A model generated the notes under the pieces. The model was not told the origin of the DNA, did not search any database, and worked only from the letters and a program-made list of their open reading frames with translations. Of a stretch of DNA of 64,000 bases, positions 63,150-64,000 are shown piece by piece. The stretch's first letter is position 1, and the number at the start of each line of letters is the position of its first letter. The translations under genes and the position numbers were made by a program. The stretch spans positions 364,410-428,409 of the forward strand of contig CAJJDO010000081.1 in NCBI GenBank assembly GCA_905183005.1, read 5' to 3'. This stretch comes from Paramecium pentaurelia. Its lineage: Eukaryota; Ciliophora; Oligohymenophorea; Peniculida; Parameciidae.

Positions 63150-64000
63150 TCAATTCAAAATATGAGGCTGAAAGAATAAATGAGGAAAATATTTTTTACT
63201 TTTTAAAATGTGATGAAAGTGAGAATAAACAATCAAAATTGGGGTGCCAATGATTTTTGCAAGAACTTGAGTACTGAAATAATCGCTTCTTATTTATTCA
63301 TCTGCGGTAGTGAAATAATTAGGTATAAAACATTTCTTAAAGCCATCCAAATGTCTGAAGCTGATTAATGACATATTTGACATATGGTAATCTTCTAGAA
63401 TGTCATAGATGGAATAGAAGATCCTTTTTTCAGCTCCCAAGTTAGTTGCCTTTAGGAAATTACCCAAAATTTACAATCCCAGGGGAATCTACTCTTAGAA
63501 GTTTGATTACAGCCAAAACTCATCGTTTAAATCCTCTTCCATAAACTTAGAATAGCCTGAATTTCAGGATTCTAATCCAGATATTTGCTAACCCTTGCTG
63601 GAAATTTTATTTTAATCAACTAACCTGAAGTAATTAATCTTTAAAAAAAAATTAAAAATTCCAAATTCTTAAAAAAAGATAGGGAGAGAACCTTTGAAAA
63701 AAGATGGATTGCGATAATTACCTTTCTTGAGGAATAGAAGAAAATGAGAAATTGAAAATCTTCATAAATTCAGCTTTAGCGGAATCAATCGCTTTATGTG
63801 GATAAAAGAGAGAGTTTAGATAATTGTGAATTCATTTGGAAGGATAAGTTCAAAAAACTCATTTTCAGATGTCTTGTCTGATATGAAGTAAGTTGTTTCA
63901 TAAATATTTTCTAAATCTGAAAGCAGTATTAATAGTTGAAAACTTTAGCTTGAAGAATCCGTAGTGCCATCAATATTAACTACTAGTTAACATATTGTTC
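63150..64000 (-). pseudogene. Degenerate or incomplete gene running off the window end
   Basis: This region is less AT-rich than its surroundings and reads like protein on the minus strand. The longest piece, 63542-63150 (130 codons), runs from MEEDLNDEFWLQSNFQEQ through LGNFLKATNLGAEKRIFYSI and HLDGFKKCFIPNYFTTADEQ to TGA. Upstream blocks lie in other frames: SKYLDQNPEIQAILSLWKR, SLFYPHKAIDSAKAEFMKIF and, at the edge, VVNIDGTTDSSSQSFQLLIL. Joining them needs frame changes at about 63545 and 63830 that no GTA...AG intron explains. It may be a recent pseudogene or an erroneous consensus. The family is not recognised. Confidence 0.45.

Noticed and set aside
1..64000. CRISPR arrays, tRNA or rRNA genes, transposases, bacterial operons
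   Set aside because: No regularly spaced short repeats, no tRNA B-box-like elements or rRNA blocks, and no transposase motifs were seen. The code and introns show a ciliate nuclear genome.

Overview
The window is macronuclear-type DNA from a ciliate, almost certainly a Paramecium. It is very AT-rich. Long reading frames appear only if TAA and TAG are read as Gln and TGA is the only stop. Nearly all introns are 21-39 nt, begin GTA and mostly end TAG. Genes are densely packed (gaps as short as 27 and 57 bp), and the protein families are ciliate-typical. All coordinates below assume ciliate nuclear code 6. Frames and intron phases were checked by hand and close to a multiple of three for the genes called intact, apart from the large 13403-22091 gene, which needs one inserted base.

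1-11.5 kb, compact housekeeping genes: the N-terminus of an unidentified gene, a DcpS scavenger decapping enzyme, a beta carbonic anhydrase, a ULK/ATG1-like protein kinase, an oxysterol-binding-protein-related protein, an FCP1/SCP-type phosphatase and an N-myristoylation-type MORN protein. 11.08-13.37 kb is a 1,145-bp near-perfect direct duplication separated by a single N, best read as two overlapping contigs that were not merged.

13.4-41.3 kb, membrane, surface and WD40 genes: a ~2,845-residue Cys-rich, beta-helix-like protein with a C-terminal multi-pass membrane domain; a degenerate Rab-like domain fused to a B-box-like, coiled-coil and WD40 protein; a second WD40 protein; a 1,000-residue putative secreted protein; a ~2,263-residue protein with an array of CGDG...CDDGN (DUF4215-like) repeats and a membrane domain; and a two-pass membrane protein. 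The DUF4215-like gene carries a 68-bp TA-bounded insertion that breaks its frame and looks like a retained internal eliminated sequence (IES).

41.3-64 kb, decayed and repeat-rich: an HSP70 pseudogene, a 456-bp assembly gap flanked by GC-richer sequence, a gene built from near-identical 162-nt exons encoding GGGSYD/MORN-like repeats, two WD40-family pseudogenes, one intact B-box/pentapeptide/WD40 gene, and degenerate coding fragments running to the window end. No tRNA, rRNA, CRISPR array or transposase was recognised. Functions are inferred from motifs read by eye; no database search was run.
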